A stretch of 64,000 nt of DNA from Jannaschia helgolandensis (GTDB lineage Bacteria > Pseudomonadota > Alphaproteobacteria > Rhodobacterales > Rhodobacteraceae): the NCBI RefSeq assembly GCF_900109285.1, contig NZ_FNZQ01000007.1:115084-179083 (forward strand). The letters run 5' to 3'. The notes beneath the pieces were generated by a model that saw nothing but the letters and a program-made list of their open reading frames with translations, was not told the DNA's origin and ran no database searches. Within the stretch, counting starts at the first letter, position 1; each line of letters begins with the position of its first letter. Positions 61,001 through 64,000 of this stretch are shown here, piece by piece. Made by a program: the position numbers and the translations under genes.

Positions 61001-61454
61001 TTCTTCGGATACGCCTGGTGCGAGGGTAGGTGACCTCTACGAAGTTTGCGGTCAGGCACAAAGGTCAATCCGCCGTTGTGAACGGCCGCAACGTTTGATC
61101 GATCGCCTGCTTAAACGTGAGAGTGACCGGTTGCGAAACGGAAAGCCAAGTCGTTTTGAAGCCGGCAGTGTTGAAGACATGAAGCAGCTGCGCTCTCAAC
61201 GGCACCAGTTAGAGTATCAATTTGAAATCTATGTTGTGCTACCGGGCGTGCCTTCAGGCCGATGCGCTGGCGCCGCAGACGGACGCAGCGTTCACGTCAC
61301 TGGCCTGGAATGTCGGCACCGGCGGCGTGTGCCGCTCGACGGCCCTGCGCCGCCTGAACGCAGGCGACGTGGCTGGCGGGTGCGAGGCGCTGACCTGGTG
61401 GAATCGGGCCGGATCTCGCGTTGTCCGCGGCCTCGTGAACCGCCGGGCCGATGA
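58029..61454 (+). pseudogene. DEAH-box helicase with nuclease-like C-terminal domain, 3' truncated
   Basis: The frame has 1141 codons, but only about 1073 belong to the helicase. It has an unassigned N-terminal domain (1-160) and then a superfamily 2 helicase: Walker A MPTGTGKTE (187-195), DEAH (298-301), FTATP (323-327), motif V region VDMLGEGFDLP (450-460) and motif VI QFVGRFTR (479-486). A long middle region leads to a C-terminal module with EVADVVAF (967-974), HCKFS (987-991) and ARVGDLYEVCGQAQ (998-1011). The D...HxK arrangement resembles a PD-(D/E)XK nuclease (inference). From residue 1074 the codons read phage lysozyme DNA out of frame, so the native C-terminus is lost. The start is TTG, coupled to hipA. 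Confidence 0.82.
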
Positions 61455-61482
61455 ATACCAACTCTGCATGGAGGGCGTGTGA
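61248..61482 (+). pseudogene. Phage endolysin (lysozyme) 3' fragment
   Basis: About 77 residues of a phage muramidase C-terminus are readable: QTDAAFTSLAWNVGTGGVCR, STALRRLNAGDVAGGCEALT, WWNRAGSRVVRGLVNRRADE. The catalytic N-terminal glutamate region is missing; upstream the DNA is the helicase gene in another frame. An in-frame ATG at 61222 lies in helicase sequence. The stop overlaps the next start, preserving phage gene packing. Confidence 0.82.
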
Positions 61483-61787
61483 TGTCGGCTTGGGCAATCG
61501 CAGGGCAGTCGCTGTCCTTGGTGGTGGGTGGCGCCGGGCTTGGCATCGGCATCGCGTTCGGCGGCATCCTCTGGATCGAGCGGGACCGTGCGGGCGATCT
61601 GCAAGATGCGCTCCTGACCGAGACGATCGAGCATTACCAAACCGTCGCCGAGCTGGCGACCTGCCAGGCCGTGACTGGCCTGCTTCGAGAGGGAAGGGAG
61701 ATCGATGATGCTATCCCGAATGATCTGGGCGGGTTTGTTCTGCCTGACGCTTGGCGCGTGCGCCCGAGTGATCGACCGACCGATTGA
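61482..61787 (+). CDS. Phage i-spanin (Rz)-like protein
   Basis: The 101-aa protein has an N-terminal transmembrane helix (LVVGGAGLGIGIAFGGILWI), then a charged helical stretch (ERDRAGDLQDALLTETIEHY). It follows directly after an endolysin and has a lipoprotein gene nested in its 3' end. This is the Rz/Rz1 layout used to disrupt the outer membrane in lysis. It is shorter than typical Rz proteins, so the call rests on context. Confidence 0.6.
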   Translation: MSAWAIAGQSLSLVVGGAGLGIGIAFGGILWIERDRAGDLQDALLTETIEHYQTVAELATCQAVTGLLREGREIDDAIPNDLGGFVLPDAWRVRPSDRPTD

Positions 61788-61965
61788 GGCGCAGCCGGAA
61801 ATCTCGGAAGCGCAATTTCAACAGTTCTATTGCGACAACACCGAAGACAGCCGGTTCGTGGAGGAAGAGATCGAGGTGCGGACGGCGCGCGGTTGGACGC
61901 GGAACCTCGCGATCTCCTACCGCGTGAATGAGCGGCGCGATCGCTGGTGCCCTGATGTCGGGTGA
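61705..61965 (+). CDS. Phage o-spanin (Rz1)-like lipoprotein
   Basis: The 86-aa protein has a lipoprotein signal peptide with lipobox LTLGAC (cysteine at residue 19) and a short periplasmic body. It begins inside the preceding Rz-like gene in another reading frame, behind a strong AGGGAGA ribosome site. Nested position plus lipobox fits Rz1; the body is longer and less proline-rich than lambda Rz1. Confidence 0.6.
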   Translation: MMLSRMIWAGLFCLTLGACARVIDRPIEAQPEISEAQFQQFYCDNTEDSRFVEEEIEVRTARGWTRNLAISYRVNERRDRWCPDVG

Positions 61966-62158
61966 GGCGCCTGCACTGCGCGCCGACGAGGGCCGGTTCG
62001 AGGTTGCGTTGACGCTTGGCGGGTCCGAGGTGATCGGCTTCCGCCTGTTGTCGTCCTCCACAAAGCAGAGTTGGGTCGCCCTGATGTGCTTCGTGATGCT
62101 GTCTGTCGCCGCCACCGCCGCTGCGCTCTGGCCTTACGTGCAGGCAAGTGGGCTCTAG
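61955..62158 (+). CDS. Small tail-anchored phage-type membrane protein
   Basis: A 67-aa ORF overlaps the end of the lipoprotein gene. The N-terminal half is soluble (ADEGRFEVALTLGGSEVIGF), and one C-terminal transmembrane helix ends the protein (WVALMCFVMLSVAATAAALW). ATG at 61955 is preferred over 61928 because of its overlap and GGTGAGG context. It is a common small companion in tail-lysis regions of alphaproteobacterial prophages; the function is unknown. Confidence 0.5.
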   Translation: MSGEAPALRADEGRFEVALTLGGSEVIGFRLLSSSTKQSWVALMCFVMLSVAATAAALWPYVQASGL

Positions 62159-62272
62159 ATCGCCGCATCTCAATGCTCGTCGTGTTTGCAGACGGCAAGG
62201 ATAGGGGCTAGGTGGGGCTTCAGATTGCGGGCGGTTCTTTCCGCGAAGGCTTGGCTGACACGGAGAGCGACC

Positions 62273-63025
62273 TTGAAAACTGACGGCATCGACCTTCTTC
62301 TGCTCTGCGGAGCGCGACCCGAATTGTTGGCGCAGACGCTTGCGAGCTTTGCTGAGCACGTGTTCCCCAACTTCGACATAGTGAACGTGTTCGCCAACAT
62401 CGATCCATTCCAAGGTGGAGCGGATGAGGTTAAAGAGGTTGAGGCCGTAATTCTCGGATACTTTCCTGCCGCCAAAATCAGGAAGCCCGAAAAGCCGTCG
62501 TTTCCCGCAGCCGTCGCTTGGTTGTGGAGCCAGGTGCAGCAACCACACTGCCTTCACCTTGAGGACGATTGGGTTGCTCAGCATCCAATATCAAGAGAAG
62601 CGGTGCTTCCGCTGTTCTCAGATACGGTTCGCCAGGTTTCCATCCTCACCAAAGAAAAAGAGTGGCGCTCGACATCCCGCTACCATTGTGAATGGCGTCG
62701 TCGCCGTTTTCTTGGCGTGAAGTTTGGACGTGTCATGCTGCAAGATGAGCCTGTCTTCACGACCAGCCCATGCTTCCTGGAGCGAGAATTTGCAAACACC
62801 TGCGGCGCAAAAATGGATCTTCGGCTCGACCCGGAGAAGCAGCTGTTCGATGGCAGGAATAAGGAGCTTCGCGCTTACAACAGGAAATATCGAAACATCC
62901 TGGTTGGCGGCGATAATCCTTTTTGGATTAGAGACATTGGGCGTGAATTCCGGGACTCGGTGGGATTGTCTAAAGCTGTCGTAAATGGCGAGAGCGTTTG
63001 GACATACACGACAGAAGCAAGCTAA
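62273..63025 (+). CDS. Putative GT-A-type glycosyltransferase
   Basis: The 250-aa protein resembles a small GT-A/GT2-like glycosyltransferase: DGIDLLLLCGARPELLAQTL at the N-terminus, and the acidic HCLHLEDDWVA motif at about residue 100, which would bind nucleotide sugar and metal. FPAAVAWLW and a C-terminal VGGDNPFWIRDIG acceptor region also fit. The TTG at 62273 with GGAGAG 6 bp upstream is chosen; a longer frame from 62186 is open but lacks a ribosome site. It follows the phage lysis genes and converges with the sulfotransferase, overlapping by a few bases. Confidence 0.62.
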   Translation: MKTDGIDLLLLCGARPELLAQTLASFAEHVFPNFDIVNVFANIDPFQGGADEVKEVEAVILGYFPAAKIRKPEKPSFPAAVAWLWSQVQQPHCLHLEDDWVAQHPISREAVLPLFSDTVRQVSILTKEKEWRSTSRYHCEWRRRRFLGVKFGRVMLQDEPVFTTSPCFLEREFANTCGAKMDLRLDPEKQLFDGRNKELRAYNRKYRNILVGGDNPFWIRDIGREFRDSVGLSKAVVNGESVWTYTTEAS

Positions 63026-63680
63026 TAGCCATATCGCTTTGCCATCGTGGTCAACTCCGGCGTTAGGAAGCGGTCTAATGCAGGCCTAGCCCTGTACATG
63101 AGCTTGAGATTTGCGGGCGGTCTTGGGTTAAGACCCTCTTTTATGCCGAGGAACTTCGCCACCTCATCCAGGCGCCCGTCGACATCTTCAAGTCGTATGC
63201 GCAGGTAGGGCAGGCCAAGGCGAGAGGTCTCCCTCTCGATCATCTGATTCCACCGAAACCAGTAATTGTTTAGACGCGTGATCTCGTCGTGAGCATCCCA
63301 GATGTCAACGTGCTGGCCGAGAAACCGGCGGTGTTGCGAGACAAATCGCCATCGATCCCTCACTCTACGACTGGACCAAAGCCATGCTTTCGGATGAAGC
63401 GCAGTCTTGCCTCGTGTCACGTGCCGAAATGGAAACTTAGAGACCAGTCCAATACGGTGAAAAGATGCGATCACCTTTTCCGGACTGCGAACAAGATGGA
63501 GGACCGGCGTTTCTGGACCAATTCGGTCTAGAAACGGCGCTGCATACCATGAGCTTTCGTATTCGTTGTAGCTTTCATGCGGCCCAAGAACATCGAACGC
63601 TTCCTCGTGCCCGCAGATCGCTCCTGAACCATGGAGAACCTCAGCCATGTAGCTGGTCCCTGATCTTCCGCAGCCGGTAG
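63022..63680 (-). pseudogene. Sulfotransferase-family protein, 5' end lost to an IS element
   Basis: The readable 219 residues carry the PAPS-binding P-loop-like motif GCGRSGTSYMAEVL at the very start and the 3'-phosphate motif HLVRSPEKVIASF. A basic RRVRDRWRFVSQHRRFLG stretch and an LRIRLEDVDGRLDEVAKFLG end region follow, as in carbohydrate or lipid sulfotransferases. Normally 4-10 residues precede the P-loop; here the frame runs into IS DNA. An ATG inside the IS (63774) is in frame and could give a fusion protein. Along with the adjacent glycosyltransferase it may modify a surface glycan. Confidence 0.75.
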
Positions 63681-64000
63681 TGCCCCGGGTGGTGGTGTAA
63701 TTCCGACGGTAGCGTGGGCTGAGCGGAGCCACGCGTAGCTCAGGCGAAGCCCACGCGGGTTGCCGGGCGGCCATGGACGTTCTCCGGTAGGGTTTGGGTT
63801 GGAAACCTGACCTACCGATCAAGGAGATCACCCATGACCAAGAGCACGATATCAGAAACAGCCGCGTTGAAAGCGCTTCTTTCGGAGACTGCCGATCATC
63901 AGATCCTGGCCGAGATGCTGGGGTTTGTGGCCGACCGGCTGATGGCATTGGATGTGGACCAACTGTGCGGTGCCCAGGCACATGAACGCGCGGCCGAACG
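63681..64000 (+). mobile_element. IS256-family insertion sequence (left part)
   Basis: The element interrupts the sulfotransferase near 63680; its end probably lies in the GGTGGTGGTGTAA segment, but the exact boundary and target duplication cannot be fixed without the right end. An interior inverted repeat (GCGTGGGCT 63712-63720 / AGCCCACGC 63748-63756) lies before the transposase. The element continues beyond the window. Confidence 0.72.
63834..64000 (+). CDS. IS256-family transposase (5' part)
   Basis: The start of a mutator-type DDE transposase, cut by the window end after 55 codons. The N-terminus MTKSTISETAALKALLSE, followed by ADHQILAEMLGFVADRLMAL, matches the IS256 group common in Rhodobacteraceae. 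An AAGGAG ribosome site precedes the ATG. The catalytic residues lie outside the window. Confidence 0.82.
   Translation, partial: MTKSTISETAALKALLSETADHQILAEMLGFVADRLMALDVDQLCGAQAHERAAE

Overview
The window is a GC-rich alphaproteobacterial chromosome segment, most likely Rhodobacteraceae (Roseobacter/Rhodobacter group). The case rests on several points. There is an Entner-Doudoroff edd/eda pair, an MttB-family methyltransferase, and a glpD-glpSTPQUV glycerol uptake operon of rhizobial/rhodobacterial type. Lipid A synthesis uses LpxI rather than LpxH, and there is an alphaproteobacterial SOS box of the form GTTC-N7-GTTC. Housekeeping genes are densely packed, often with 4-bp ATGA/GTGA start-stop overlaps.

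Positions 1-24.4 kb are core metabolism and maintenance. They hold the 3' end of ligA, recG, a small SOS-box-preceded membrane peptide, a soluble chemotaxis transducer, an Fe-S scaffold and hisI. Then come edd/eda behind a LacI-type palindrome, an MttB-PLP decarboxylase-PEP mutase-like group, cysS, cimA, a squalene/phytoene synthase-like gene, a flavin reductase and an agmatinase. The stretch closes with a Flp-pilin-like gene, lipA, a GAF-EAL phosphodiesterase, two c-type cytochromes, a molybdopterin-type nucleotidyltransferase and a CsgH-like secreted protein.

Positions 24.5-33.5 kb are the glycerol module: glpR diverges from glpD-glpS-glpT-glpP-glpQ-[trypco2-like gene]-glpU-glpV, closed by a strong terminator. 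The small trypco2-like gene between glpQ and glpU is unexpected there. It is coupled to both neighbours by overlapping codons.

Positions 33.5-48.7 kb hold a DUF1206 membrane protein, an AraC regulator and miaA. They are followed by the classical envelope operon pyrH-frr-uppS-cdsA-dxr-rseP-(41-aa membrane peptide)-bamA-ompH-fabZ-lpxA-lpxI-lpxB.

From about 48.8 kb the sequence changes character. A tRNA-Arg(CCG) gene, preceded by a decayed copy of its promoter region and 5' half, marks the edge of a mosaic island that runs off the right end. The island holds four kinds of material. First is a collapsed integrative conjugative element: LysR, DUF2274, a trbI 3' fragment fused to a DUF2285-like 5' fragment, XRE, DUF736, a membrane protein and DUF2493. 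Second is a translationally coupled hipB-hipA-DEAH helicase operon, a candidate defence or toxin-antitoxin system, whose helicase is cut at its C-terminus. Third is a prophage lysis fragment (endolysin 3' end, nested spanin-like genes). Fourth is a glycosyltransferase and a 5'-truncated sulfotransferase abutting an IS256-family element that continues past the window. No integrase and no CRISPR array were seen.
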